64,000 nt of DNA from Persicaria tinctoria (taxonomy: Eukaryota > Streptophyta > Magnoliopsida > Caryophyllales > Polygonaceae). Shown piece after piece: positions 44,846 to 56,566 of this stretch. The stretch's first letter is position 1; each line of letters starts with the position of its first letter. The translations under genes were made by a program, and so were the position numbers. The notes below the pieces were generated by a model. That model was not told the origin of the DNA, did not search any database, and was given only the letters and a program-made list of their open reading frames with translations. Location of the stretch: the NCBI GenBank assembly GCA_037127255.1, contig JBANSL010000017.1, forward strand, positions 66,819,857 through 66,883,856, written 5' to 3'.

Positions 44846-46460
44846 TATGAATATGTTTTGAGGAAAATTCATATGAGTTATGAATAAATGTTTAATAAAA
44901 CCTTATTTCAACTACTAAATTCTTATTAGAATACTATAAGAGTATGTTTTGAGGAAAATTCATATGAGTTATGAATAAATGTTTAATAAAACCTTATATT
45001 GACTTCTAAATTCTTATTAGAATACTATAAGAGTATGTTTTGAGGAAATTTCATAAGAGTTATGAATAAATGTTTAATAAAACCTTATTTTAACTACTAA
45101 ATTCTTATTAGAATACTATAAGAGTATTTTTTGAGGAAAATTCATATGAGTTATGAATAAATGTTTAATAAAACCTTATATTGACTACTAAATTCTTATT
45201 AGAATACCATAAGAGTATGTTTTGAGGAAAATTCATATGAGTTATGAATAAATGTTTAATAAAACCTTATTTTTACTACTAAATTATTATTAGAATACTA
45301 TAAGAGTATGTTTTGAGGAAAACTCATATAAGTAAATAATAAATGTTGAAAAAACCTTATATTAACTAGTAAATTCTTATTAGAATACTATAAGATCATG
45401 TTTTGAGTAAACTTATACTAGTGACTAATAAATGTTGAATAAAACTTTATATTAACTAGTAAATTCTTACTAGAATACTTTAAGATTATGTTTTGAGGAA
45501 AAATCATATAAGTGACTAATAAATGTTGAATAAAGCTTATATTAACTAGTAAATACTTATTAGAATAATATAAGAGTATGTTTTGAGGAAAACTCATATA
45601 AGTGACTAATAATTGTTGAATAAAACCTTATATTAGCTAGTAAATTCTACTATATAAGAGTATGTTTTGAGGAGATCTCATATAAATGACTAATAAATGT
45701 TGAATAACACATTATATTAACTAGTTAATTCTTATTAAAATACTATAAGAGTGTGTTTTGAAGAAAACTCATACGAGTGACTAACAAAAGTTGAAAAAAC
45801 CTTATATTAACTAGTAAATTCTTATTATAATACTATAAGAGTATGTTTTGGGGAAAACTCATATAAGTAAATAATAAATGTTGAAAAAACCTTATATTAA
45901 CTAGTAAATTCTTATTAGAATACTATAAGATTATGTTTTGAGGAAACTTATAATAGTGACTAATAAATGTTGAATAAAACTTTATATTAACTAGTAAATT
46001 CTAACTAGAATACTATAACAATATGTTTTGAGGAAAAATCATATAAGTGACTAATAAATGTTGAATAAAGCTTATATTAACTAGTAAATACTTATTAGAA
46101 TAATATAAGAGTATGTTTTGAGGAAAACTCATATAAGTGACTAATAAATGTTGAATAAAACCCTATATTAAATAGTAAATTCTTATTAGAATATTATAAG
46201 ATTATGTTTTGAGAAAACTCATTTAAATGACTAATAAACGTTGAATAAAATATTATATTAACTTGTAAATTCTTATTAGAACCATATAAGAGTATCTTTC
46301 GAGGAAAACTCATACGAATGACTAGTAAATGTTGAATAAAGCATTATATTAACTAATAAAATCTTTTCTGAATACTATAAGGGTTTGTTTTGAGAAAAAC
46401 TCATATAAGTGACTTATAAATGTTGAATAAAACCTTATGTTAATTAATAAATTATTATGA
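44846..46460. repeat. 91-bp tandem array, about 18 copies
   Basis: The motif GAGTATGTTTTGAGGAAAA recurs at 44855, 44946, 45037 and onwards with a step of 90-91 bp up to about 46400. Each unit also contains AATAAATGTT(T/G)AATAAAACCTTAT and AAATTCTTATTAGAATACTATAA. Left copies are most alike (GAATTATGAATAAA type); right copies form a second subtype (AAGTGACTAATAAATG). Early and late copies differ by substitutions, indicating stepwise growth. Confidence 0.92.
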
Positions 46461-46639
46461 GAATAATGTACAAGTCATTTTATTTTTACTATTTCCGATA
46501 AAATTTGAAAGAGTATTTGACCTTGTAGTTATTTTAAAAGATATTTTAGCTTTTATTAGTATTTTATAATATTAATGTTTTATATTGTACTAGTATTTTT
46601 CAAAATTGAAAAATCCAATATATGTATACGTATATATAT

Positions 46640-47660
46640 AAGTGAATATATGTTGAAAATTTTGCTTTCGAAAATTTGGCGGAATTGGCGCTGAGTTAAA
46701 ATATTTGGGCGGTATAATATATTTTTGGAGGGGAAATTCCCGGGCTTTGAAATTTTAGATGGGTGGTCCAAGGTGGGTATAAAAGGGACCTTTACACTTT
46801 CTAACCCTAATTCCCTCTTCCGTCTCTGCCGCCTCTGTTTCTTCAGATTCACATTTCAATAAACTCTCTCCTTCTTCAAATTCATTTTGCTTCCATTGCA
46901 GCCTCTTTTCTCTTCCTCCATTGTCGAGTCTAGTTCCTAGTTTCTCTCGCCTTTCCATTGTAGCATCTTACCTCTTCCTCCATTTCTCAGATCTTAAAAT
47001 GGAAGCACATCTCCCACTTCTATAAAATGTGCCGATGAAATCACCCCTCGGTGCCCACGCACTCCGTTACCCACTGCGACCCTGAAGCTGCGCAACCCCA
47101 TAACCAAGCACCAAGAAGAGGAGAGGAGGGGAGAGGGGCGAGATTTAGAGCAAGTTCGAAGCTGTAGAGATGTCGCCTCCATCTTGAATCGCTCACGCTT
47201 TTGCTTTCCTTCTTAAGCTGCTTCGCCCTCGATGCTTCCTCTTTCAACAGTATGCTCCTCTTTTATCTCCTTGTTTTGTTTCCTTTCCAACTCCTTTTCC
47301 TTTTTCAGTTTTGGGATTTTGGACATTGTTTGTGGGGAGAATTGGAATGCACAGGCAGAAGAAAAATACTGCCTTTTAGGTTTAGGAGTTTTAATTTCAA
47401 TTCTTTCTATTGCCTATTCAGTTTTGGGATTTTGGTTCGTGCCTAATTGTTTTTTTTTTCTTTGGCTGAGTTAACTATCAAATTCGACGCTGTCCACGTC
47501 GGAGCAACCACCTCTGCACCTGATGCCGGCGCTACAGATCCAGAGGGACCAAAACCACCACCACTGTTGTTGCTCCAAACTAGCCCTGTTTTCGGTGTGA
47601 AGCAGTGCATAATTTGCCGGAGATATGTGCATGCTTTCGGTGTGCAGTAGAGTTCAAGAA
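46640..47660 (+). other. Promoter-like and exon-like segment within the CACTA element
   Basis: A TATA-like GGTATAAAAGGGACC (about 46775-46790) is followed within about 25 bp by CTAACCCTAATTCCCTC, a common plant leader style, then CT-rich sequence. Open frames with little sign of a known family lie at 47201-47474 and 47447-47650 (the last ends CIICRRYVHAFGVQ). Alternating pyrimidine tracts with AG could be introns. This may be captured host 5' gene sequence or the promoter of the element. No protein family is recognised. Confidence 0.4.
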
Positions 47661-50600
47661 AGTATTGGGAAAGTTGAAAGTGGAAATTTGTATTTATTTG
47701 GTCTGTTTGGGTACTTAATGACTTTAGTTTAGATAAAAAAAAGTATTGGTCTATTTGTGTATTATTGGTTCTGTTTCTGTGTTATTTGGTATGTTTGTTC
47801 TGTTTGTAATACATATAGTCATATATACCTTAAAACAAGAAACAACATCAGCATCGACTTTATCCCTAACTAAGCATTGCCATTAGCCACAACCGTAGCA
47901 ATGACTCAGCCACGGAACCAGCAATACCCATGACCTATTCCCCGCAACGAACTCAGCCACAAAATTAGCCACGACATTTGCAATGACCATTTCCGACGCT
48001 GTCGTCGTCGCCACAGCCACGACCTTCATAAGTCATACCCAGCCACGGAATTAGCCACAAAAATGAGTTCGTTGCTATTTTTCATTGCCACGTCGGCCCG
48101 AATTTAGTCACGAGGCATATGGCTACGGATGGCCCGCCCGTTGCTGAGTCCGTGGCTAAACGGTTTAGCCACGGCCATTCGTGGCCAAAGTCGTTGCTAT
48201 TTTCCGTTGCTAAATCCTGTTTTTTTAGTAGTGCGTGGAGAGAGACCGTCTAGATTTGAGGCGCTCTGGGCAGAGCACGAGGGGAGCTATGAGGTAGTGC
48301 ACAATTGTTGGCTTAATCCGGGGAGCCATGGGGGGGTCTGAGGGCATTGTCCAAAAAGTGGCGAGGTGGCTGGATGAATTAAAGTCTTGGAACAAGCACA
48401 CTTTCGGCAATGTGTTGAAGAAGTTGCATAAAGTTAGAGAGGAACTGAGGGAGATGCATAAGGCCGGGATGTCTGGCCGGTTAGTGGAAAGGAGGAGGGA
48501 GCTGGAAAGGGAGGAAGAACGCCTAATGGAGGAGGAAGAACTATTATGGTTTCAAAGGGCAAAGGCAAATGAGTTCAGATGGGGGGACAGAAACTCAAAG
48601 TACTTTCATCAGAAAGCCACTGGTAGGGAAAAAAGAAATAAATTAGCTAGACTGGTGGATGATGAGGGGATGGAGTGGAGAAGCAGAGAGTGGATGTCGG
48701 GAGTTGCCGTGTCCTATTTCGAGAACTTGTTTAAATCAAATCTAAATGTTCTTCCGGAGGTGGCTTCTCAAGGAATCTCGCCTATGTTGTCGGCAGAGGA
48801 TAACCTAGAGCTCTTGCGTCCGTTTTCGGACTTGGAGGTAAAATCTGCCCTTTTCTCTATGCATCCCACAAAATCACCAGGTCCTGACGGTATGTCAGCA
48901 ATGTTTTATCAGCGCTACTGGCATATTGTGGGACCTGATGTTACTCGTTTTATTCTTGATATTATGGAGGGGGCTCCTTTCCCGGATGATCTTAACCATA
49001 CATACATCGCTTTGATCCCGAAGGTTCCTTCGCCTTTTCGGATGAAGGATCTTCGACCGATTAGCTTATGTAATGTATTGTATAAGATCATCTCAAAAAT
49101 GTTAACTAATTGTTTGAAGGTGTGCCTCAGTAAGATCATCTCGCCAAATCAGAGTGCCTTTGTGCCGGGTAGACTCATCACGGATAATGTCCTATCTGCC
49201 TTTGAGATATTCCATTACATGAAGAATAAAAGGAAGGGGAAGAAGGGCTTCATGGCACTCAAACTGGATATGGCTAAAGCCTGCGATAGAGTGGAGTGGG
49301 GTTTCCTGGATCATTGTATGGACAAGATGGGATTTCATGAGGAGTGGCGCAGGAGGGTGATGCGGTGTGTAACATCGGTTACTTTCTCGGTGTTGGTGAA
49401 GGGATCTCCAACCCAGATATTTGTGCCAGAGAGGGGGCTCAGGCAAGGCGACCCTCTATCTCCGTATCTTTTCCTTATTTGTGCTGAAGCTTTCTCAAGG
49501 CTAATAAGGAGGAGTGAGAAGGAGGGGCGGTGGCATGGTATCCGGATTGCTCCGTCAGCACCTACGGTATCCCATTTCTTTTTTGCTGATGATAGTATCC
49601 TATTCGCAAGGGCTAACTGTCAACAGGGCTCAGAAATAGTGAACATCCTCCGAATCTATGGAGAAGCGTCGGGTCAACAGGTAAACTTTGCGAAATCTGA
49701 GCTATCTTTCAGCAGGAATACGGCGATGGAGGTCCGAGAGGAGATCCAGGAGTTGGTGGGGGTTGCAGAAGTTGAAAAGCATGAGAGGTATCTAGGGCTC
49801 CCTACAATGATAGGGAGATCGAAGAAGGTGATCTTCAGCGGAGTACGGGACAGAATATGGAAAAAGCTTAAGGGGTGGAAGGAGAGGACATTATCTAGAG
49901 CGGGGAAGGAAGTGTTGATTAAAGCGGTTATCCAGGCAATCCCTATGTACACAATGTCATGTTTTCTTTTACCGGCTCAGATGTGCAGGGATATTGAGCA
50001 ACTAATGTGTAACTTCTGGTGGGGTGATGGAGATGGGAAGCATAAGATACACTGGATGGCTTGGAAAAGGATGTGCCATTCAAAAGAAGAGGGCGGCATT
50101 GGCTTTCGGGACATGGAGGCTTTCAATTTGGCTATGTTAGCCAAGATGGGGTGGCGCATTTTAAATGAACCGGATTCCTTGCTTGCGAGACTCCTCAAGG
50201 CAAGATATTTCCCTCAGACAACCTTCTTAGATGCCAATGTTGGGACTCAACCGAGCTACGCGTGGAGGAGCTTAATGAAGGCTCGATGGGTGTTGGAAGA
50301 GGAGAGTTACTGGACGATAGGAAATGGGGCAAGTCTAGATCCGTGGAGGGATAGGTGGCTTCCTAGACCAACTTCCTTTCGACCGGTGGCAAATCCAAAG
50401 GGTAGGGATGGGGGTGTGCGTGTGCTAGACTTCATAGATTGGGAGAGGGGATGTTGGGATGAAGTGGTTGTCCGGTCGGCCTTTGTTCATTGTGACGCGG
50501 AGCTGATCCTAAAGCTTCATTTGATTGATCCGCAAACAGAGGATCGTCTCATTTGGCATCACACAAGGGACGGGAATTTTGCTGTTAAATCAGCATACCA

Positions 50601-51672
50601 TCTCATCATGGACAGGAAGAGAAGAGAGGAGGCGGGGGGACAATGCTCGACGTAGGCTGGGATGAGCAAGATGTGGAGGGCAATGTGGAAAATACGGGCG
50701 ATTCCGCGAGTTCGCAACCTTCTATGGCGGGCGAGTAAAGGGATTCTACCGTGTAAATCAGCCCTCCATACAAAGAGGGTGATTCCTGACCCTTTATGTG
50801 ATTTTTGCGGACTCGAGGAGTTGATCATGCACTCACTATATGAGTGCAAGTGGGCAAAGGAGACTTGGGAGATGGTCCCGACGCTAAGGAAATCGGGCAA
50901 GAGATGCGGAAGCTTCATCCAATGGATGGAAAATGTGCTGCAATTTCGAAATGAAGAGTTGATCAGCCTGTGGGCTTACATGGTGAGTGGTCTGTGGAGA
51001 GCCAGAAATCAGCGAGTCTTCGAAGGTAGGGAATCAGTGCCATCGATGATAGTCGAGCATGCTTCGGAGAATGTCCAATAGTACAAGGCGAAGAAGAGAC
51101 AGGAGACACAGCTTCACAGTCATGGTGACGAGGGCCCGTCGTATGCGCGATGGGTCTTGCCGGAGGAAGGCTATGTCAAGGTGAACTGCGACGCATCAGC
51201 TTCAATGGAAAAGGGCTGCGGTATTGGTGCAATTGCCAGAAATTCAAACGGAGAGATGGTTTGGGTTGCAGCAAGGAGGATTCAGCAGGGAACCGATGCA
51301 CTGGTGGCCGAGGTTGAGGCAATGGTCTGGGCGATGCAGTTAGCAAAGGAAAAGGGTCATCAGGCAATTGTGGTTGAGACGGATTGTTCAACTACTGTTC
51401 AACTAATCCAGGGGAGGCTATCCTACCGAGGGGTGGCGGGGGTGTTAGCCCTTAAGGCCTGCCGACTTGCACAAGATTTCCAAGTCTGCCGATGGAGTTT
51501 GGTTCGACGAGTTGGCAATCAGGCCGCTCACTTTTTAGCGCAATTGCGTCCCGAGTTATTTTACTTTGTTAGTTCTGAGTTTGATTTAGAACCTATTATT
51601 TCCAACATTGTGTTTGAAGACCTCTTGATTACTGAATAGAGCATGGTTTTCTATCAAAAAAAATAATAATAA

Positions 51673-52594
51673 AATAATAATTTTTTTTCAAATTATTAAA
51701 AAAAATAGTTTATAGAGTTTTTAACGCATTAAAAAATGTACCAAAAAGTCAATTGATCTAAATTATGAGACAGAGGAAGTATAAAACTAGAGTTTGTCTA
51801 TCAAAGGGTTACTACGTTAGTTTTTCGAATTGAACAAGTTAAGTTTACAGTTGGCATGGTAGTGGTACGGTAACCACCACAAAATGGTGATTACCGTGTA
51901 CCATCCACCAAATGATGGTACGTTAATTTTTGTACCACGTACCAACCATAAGTCGTAGTTACCACATATGCTGGCATCCACAATTACCATAGTTACCAAG
52001 CTGCATTTTTATTTTGTATTTTTTTTTGAAACCCCATGATTACCGAACGGTACCCATCAAGGTTATAAGAGGGGAAAAATATGGTTACCAAAAAAATATA
52101 GTTACCACATGTTATGTAGTTCAACATTTAAGTATTCAACCAAAACAAACCAAGTTCAAACATTCATAATGTTACTGCAACTAAGGGGGGAGACCTGAAG
52201 CCTTGACTAGCCGAATAGGCGAGTGTCATCACCGAGATCGAATGTCTTCAACAAAGAGATGACTAGATGAGAGAGGGAACCTAATATAAACAAGGTCGAG
52301 TTGAGCTTAAGCACACACCTAACTCTATCACTTGGTCAACATTGTCACACGGCTAAACGAAATGGGCTATTTTTTCTCTGCAAAGTAAAACTAGGGTAGT
52401 AAAGTGTTCAAATCGGAAAGATAAGGGGTCATTTGAGAATTTAAGCATTCCAAAAATTAGTCCTAATTAACATATGAATAACAAGAGACAAAACTAGTTA
52501 GTTAGGCTTTGGCGCTAAATGATCAAAACAGGCCTCAGCTACTACAATCCTACATTCTACACATCTCCCTCTTTACCGGCAAAGGGCCGGGTAT
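51673..52594. other. Intergenic DNA and 3' UTR of the receptor kinase
   Basis: 51840-52100 has many GGTAACC/GGTTACC and TGGTAC motifs in both orientations, capable of folding. 52160-52400 shows nothing recognised. The last about 100 bp probably belong to the 3' UTR of the kinase gene. Confidence 0.5.
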
Positions 52595-54987
52595 CTACTG
52601 GCTGACGCCGCCAAGGCCTTCGGATGCGGAGGGGGAGTCGTGCGAGGACGACACTAGGGTGCTCCGTCCACGAAGATCGTCGATCAATTTGACCACTTGA
52701 GCCATGGTGGGGCGCTCGTCTGGGGAAGATGTGGTGCAGGCCAAGGCAATCTGAAGAAGACCCACCATCTCGTCTTCAATGTCCTTGTATCTCATCAGCT
52801 CCACGTCGAACACCTCCGCAGTCCACTCCTCCCTTATTACCGACTCCACCCACCTCCGCAGATCCACCGTCTCCGCCCCGCTCTCCTCCACCGCCGTCGG
52901 ACACTTCCCTGCAATCCACACACCAATGCAATCAGCTTATTTCATTATTTTATTTATAGATAAAATGTGATCCTATGTTCTCGTACCGGTAAGCAACTCG
53001 AGAAGTAAAACGCCGAAGGAGTAAACATCGGCTTTCTGGGTTAGCGGTCTTCCGTGGACTGCTTCCGGGGCTCGGTACCCATTGCTCCTAGACGACGCAA
53101 TGGGGGTCGCTGGAGGAGGAAAGCCGAAGTCAGAGACTCGAGCATCGCCAGCCTTGTCGATGAGGACATTGGTGGACTTGATGTTTCCATGGATGAACTC
53201 GAGAGGCTTGCAGGCAGAGTGCAAGTAAGCAACCCCTCTCGCTGCACCCGACGCGATCTTCAGCCTCGTCGTCCAGTCCAGCGGCGTCCTCCCTGGCCCT
53301 CTGTTTCCTGTCGAAACCCCCCAAATTGTACCAAACTCAAATCCCAAATGTATGCAAAACCTAAAATATTCTAGACACAAAATAAATAACCGAAATAAAT
53401 ACCCTTCATAATAGCCCATCAATGCCTTTTCAACCTAACAATTTCAAATCACAAGCAAATGGTTGCCCTCATCAATGACCCTCCATGATCACATTTTTAA
53501 GCTTCGATTCAAATTATCTGGAATTGATAGAATTTCTAACCCAAAGTCGACTCGAAAAAAGTTCAATTGCATCTTGTTCACTTCACTAAACAAGCCGAGT
53601 ACTATGACAATTGTATGGCCGAATCACAAGCCGTCAATGCTTAGCTTATTCGACTCAGCTCAATCGGATTGTAAAATGAATAAAGATGAGTAGATGAGGA
53701 ATTACCATGGAGGAGCCAAAAGAGGCTGCCATTAGGCATGTAATCAAACACCAGTAGTCTCTCCTCCTTTGCAAAATAGTAAGCCCTAACCTCCGCCACA
53801 TTCGGGTGGCTCAGCCTCCCGACGGCCTCCATTCGGCGCTCGAACGCCTCCCCCGGCCCCTTCCCCTTCCCGCCGCCGGACTCCATTCGCAGCCGCTTGA
53901 CCGCCACCACGCTCCCGTCCCCCATCGTCGCCCTGTACACCGTCCCCGCCGCGCCTTTCCCCACCACCTCAGCCGACGCCCGAAGCAGCTCCTCCAGCTC
54001 GAACTTCCTCGCCCCCTCGAAGAACACCATCTTCCCCGTCTCCGCCGCTGGAGTCGGCCGCGTAGGATTGCACACCTCCGTGGTATTCGGTTCTTCTTGC
54101 ATCCTCGTCCTCCCGCCGGCGTAGCTCCTCCAGAAGAAGCAGACGAGGAGGAGCGCCACCACCGCCAGGATGCCGAAGTCGCCGATCACCACCGCGATTA
54201 TCGCCTGCGAGCTCATCCTCGCGCCGCCGTGACGTTGTTCCCCGGGGATTGTAGTCTTCGGAAACGACGCCGGAGAAATGGTCTTGCAATCGAGCAATGG
54301 CGGGCCGCAGAGAGCCCGGTTTCCGGTGAAAGCTGACCCGGGGAAGCGCGAGAGCGAATTGGGGATTTCGCCAACTAAATCGTTCCCCGAGACGTTGAAT
54401 TCCTCGACATTGGGGAGATTGAGGCCGGAGATCGGGCCGGAGAGGTCGTTTCCTTCCAGCCGGAGAGTGAGGAGGAGGCTCAAGCGGTTCAGATCCAGCG
54501 GAATCGCGCCGGAGAGGCGATTGAAGGAGAGATCGAGGCGGTAGAGGCCGGAGAGGGAGGAGAGGGAGGCCGGGAGGGGGCCGGAGAGGTTGTTGTGGGC
54601 GAGGAAGAGGAGCTTGAGGGAGGTGAGGTTAGAGAGGTCGGGGATGGGGCCGGAGAGGCGATTGCGGCTGAGGGAGAGAACGCGGAGAGCGGAGAGGGAG
54701 GAGAGGGAAGAAGGAATGCCGCCGGAGAGGGAGAGGTCTTCGAGGACGAGCTTGGAGACGCGGTTACGGGAGCAGGAGACGCCGTACCAGGGGGAGGAGG
54801 GGGAGCAGGGGTCGGTGGAGGAGGTCCAGGTGGCGAGGCTGTTGGAGTCGTCGCCGGCGGAGGATTTGAAGGAGAGAAGAGGCTCGGTGTCGGGGGAGTG
54901 GGAGGCGGAGAGGCGGTGGAGGAGGAAGAGGAGGGAGATGAGGAGAGAGAATGAGGAGGGGGGATTCGCCATTGTTGACCTTCTCAT
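52595..54987 (-). CDS. LRR receptor-like kinase, subfamily III, probable pseudokinase
   Basis: Exons (minus strand) 53706-54987, 52987-53307 and 52595-52908 join in phase with GT..AG borders into 638 residues from the first ATG. The second ATG (54972, context AACAATGGCG) is the better start and gives 633. Numbered from the first ATG: signal peptide to about 30, LRR N-terminal cap about 33-72 with Cys pair, five or so LRRs about 80-205, transmembrane helix about 262-286, kinase domain about 336-610. The Gly loop GKGAAG (343-348), ATP-binding Lys364 (VAVKRL), DFG (487-489) and APE (507-509) are present. The catalytic HRD is HGN (467-469), typical of this subfamily and implying weak or no catalysis. 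It resembles the At1g68400 group, plasma-membrane receptors in development or stress. Exon 1 is unusually GC-rich for this window. Confidence 0.93.
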
Positions 54988-55217
54988 GTGAGCTCTACTC
55001 AGACTCTCTACTGAAAGGAGTGGAGAAGTGTGTGTGGCTGAATGCCTGCTGGAAACGACAAAAGGTGGTTTCAGCTTTAAATTTTAAATTAAATATAAAA
55101 AAAACTGCTTTTGAATTTAGTCGGGCAACGACCATAAATTTGTGAATTAGGGCTAGTTTGGCTAAAGTGTAAAAAAAAATAGAAATTTTGTAATTTACTA
55201 ATTTGTTTTTTTTTAGA
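54988..55217. promoter_or_regulatory. Short proximal upstream region of the receptor kinase
   Basis: Only about 230 bp separate the upstream ATG from the start of the inverted-repeat element arm. No clear TATA box was identified, so the promoter may extend into the element. Confidence 0.35.
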
Positions 55218-55332
55218 GATCTCTTTGAAATTTTTTTCAAAATATTCATTAAAAATTAAATAATTACACATTTATTCACTACTTCAAACTATTAACAAAA
55301 ATATTCATTTTTGGCAGGAAAATCAGAAAAAT

Positions 55333-55512
55333 GCGGTCTCAAACCGCGTGTTATTCACAAATTGTAAAATTCAAATCGGGAGAAAAAGTGAGAAAAAAAT
55401 AAACGAATAAAACACGGGTTGGACCCGCGTTTTATCCTTTAATTATTTTTTAATGATAAAAAAACATAAAAAAAATAAAAAAGGTAAAACGCGGGATCAA
55501 GCCGCGTTTTAC
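55333..55512. repeat. Chain of CpG-rich mini-hairpins in the left arm
   Basis: Three small inverted repeats in series: GCGGT..ACCGC (55333-55347), a 13-bp stem ATAAAACACGGGT..ACCCGCGTTTTAT with one mismatch (about 55408-55436), and an 11-bp perfect stem GTAAAACGCGG..CCGCGTTTTAC with a 7-base loop (55484-55512). The third is also intact in the right arm (58749-58777). The second is half-deleted there by 12 bp. Confidence 0.85.
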
Positions 55513-55515
55513 GTT

Positions 55516-55670
55516 CATCTCCCTTTACTGCGTTTCCCCTCCCTAATCCCTAATTGCCTTCAATCCCTTCACCTGCAACCCTGTTCAAATCGCCGCTGCT
55601 ACGCCGCACCTAGGCCTCCCTCCCTCGGCCCACCTTCGCCGGCGTCCAGTCCATCCACCATGTACCCCGT
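55516..55670. other. GC-rich cargo, left part
   Basis: C-rich sequence (CCCTCCCTCGGCCCACC and similar) unlike the surrounding AT-rich DNA, continuous in style with 58327-58742 across the LTR element. No protein family recognised. Confidence 0.5.
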
Positions 55671-55835
55671 TGTCAAGACCCTCGAGGTCCGACCATGATG
55701 ACCGATCGTGAATAGAGAGAGTAAGGAAGGAGATAGGAAAGAGAGAGAGGTAGAGTAAGAAAGAAAGTATCTTTGATTGAATGATGATAAGTCCTTCCCC
55801 TCCTACAAAGGATATCTATATACAATGTCCTAACA
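55671..55835 (-). repeat. Gag-only element 3' LTR
   Basis: 165-bp direct repeat, apparently identical to 58162-58326. Confidence 0.93.
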
Positions 55836-56566
55836 TTACCCCTCTCCTATAAAAGCATTAAAAGCATTGTCCTCAATACTCATTGAATTGAAACTAATCA
55901 TATCTAATACAAAAAGAAAAATGACAATAGCATATAAAGCATGAGCTGCACACTAACTAGTAGCAACCATATTACAAATGAGATGTTGTGATGATGATGT
56001 AAGCTACCCACAACTACAATGCTCCCATGTAAGTCTCTAATAAGTGCCCAGTAGAAGTAAAAGTAGAGCTATACTTTTAAAAAAAAAATTGGCAGATGGA
56101 GAAATGAATGGAGCAAGGCGAAGCCACCCACTTGTACATGCTTGCTGCTAGCCTCCTAGGTGATTGTCAATGACAATTGTGGGTTGTCCAGGAGCTTCCA
56201 TAAAACCTTCTTATTGCTTTCCAATTGATAAAATCTGCCATCACTGTTTTGAAGTTTGTACGAATATGCACTGCAACACACCAACTTTTGAAGCTTCCAA
56301 AATCACTTCCGAACTAGGGGAGTAGGGGTGTATGCAAAATTGAAAGGGGCACTATCTTCAACCTCATTTATTTCAATCTTGCAGCATCACTTCACTATGA
56401 CAGCAACCAATCTATAAATGCATACCAACACAGCACTTAGCAACAGCCAGCAAAAACATATGACGACAGAAGGCTTAACCAAATACTTAGGAGCTTTTTC
56501 TCAATTCTCACACTTCTGTAGCAGCCAGCAGCTCACATTTCTCACAAGAACAACCCACTTGCATGA

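Larger units (their letters stand above)
44273..48233. mobile_element. Non-autonomous CACTA element inside LINE ORF2
   Basis: 3961 bp with terminal inverted repeats CACTACTAAAAAAACAGGA at both ends (18-19 bp) and the 3-bp duplication CGT (44270-44272 and 48234-48236), as in CACTA/Spm elements. Subterminal regions (44290-44830 and 47860-48215) hold many copies of TAGCCACGAA/TTCGTGGCTA-type motifs in both orientations, the expected transposase-binding arrays. No transposase is present. The interior carries a 91-bp tandem array and a promoter-like segment. Confidence 0.95.
43544..51639 (+). pseudogene. LINE ORF2 (endonuclease, RT, RNase H), split by CACTA
   Basis: Endonuclease (43544-44272): MSILSYNCRGLG start, METRCE, VGDFNQIL, ERLDYVF and QGSDHLPI. 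The frame continues at 48237 after the CACTA element once one CGT is removed. A +1 shift follows in a G7 run near 48330. The reverse transcriptase (48328 on) has KSPGPDGMSAMFYQRYWH, LRPISLCNVLYKIISK, LRQGDPLSPYLF and the FFADDSILFA catalytic box. The zinc-binding RVT region lies at 50662-51081 and RNase H at 51157-51639 (VNCDASASMEKGCGIGAI, VETDCSTT, VGNQAAHFLAQ). Stops at 50653 and 51079 lie in the same frame as the flanking sequence, so they are simple nonsense changes. Confidence 0.88.
38750..51672 (+). mobile_element. L1-type LINE, split by a hAT and a CACTA insertion
   Basis: 5' UTR from about 38750, ORF1 from 38891, ORF2 from 43544 to 51639, then a very short 3' UTR and poly-A (about 51655-51665). 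Two DNA transposons interrupt it at 39313-42615 (ORF1) and 44273-48233 (ORF2). Without them the element is about 5.6 kb. Remaining lesions are few: a frameshift near the end of ORF1, one extra G in a G7 run at about 48330, and TAG codons at 50653 and 51079. Its own target duplication was not identified. Confidence 0.92.

Noticed and set aside
44846..46460. Regular repeats considered as a CRISPR array
   Set aside because: Units are tandem, about 91 bp and diverged along their whole length, with no constant repeat/unique spacer pattern, and the setting is a plant transposon.
53806..54991. Several plus-strand open frames up to 176 residues
   Set aside because: They are antisense shadows of the GC-rich first exon of the receptor kinase; residue runs are Arg/Glu/Gly low-complexity.
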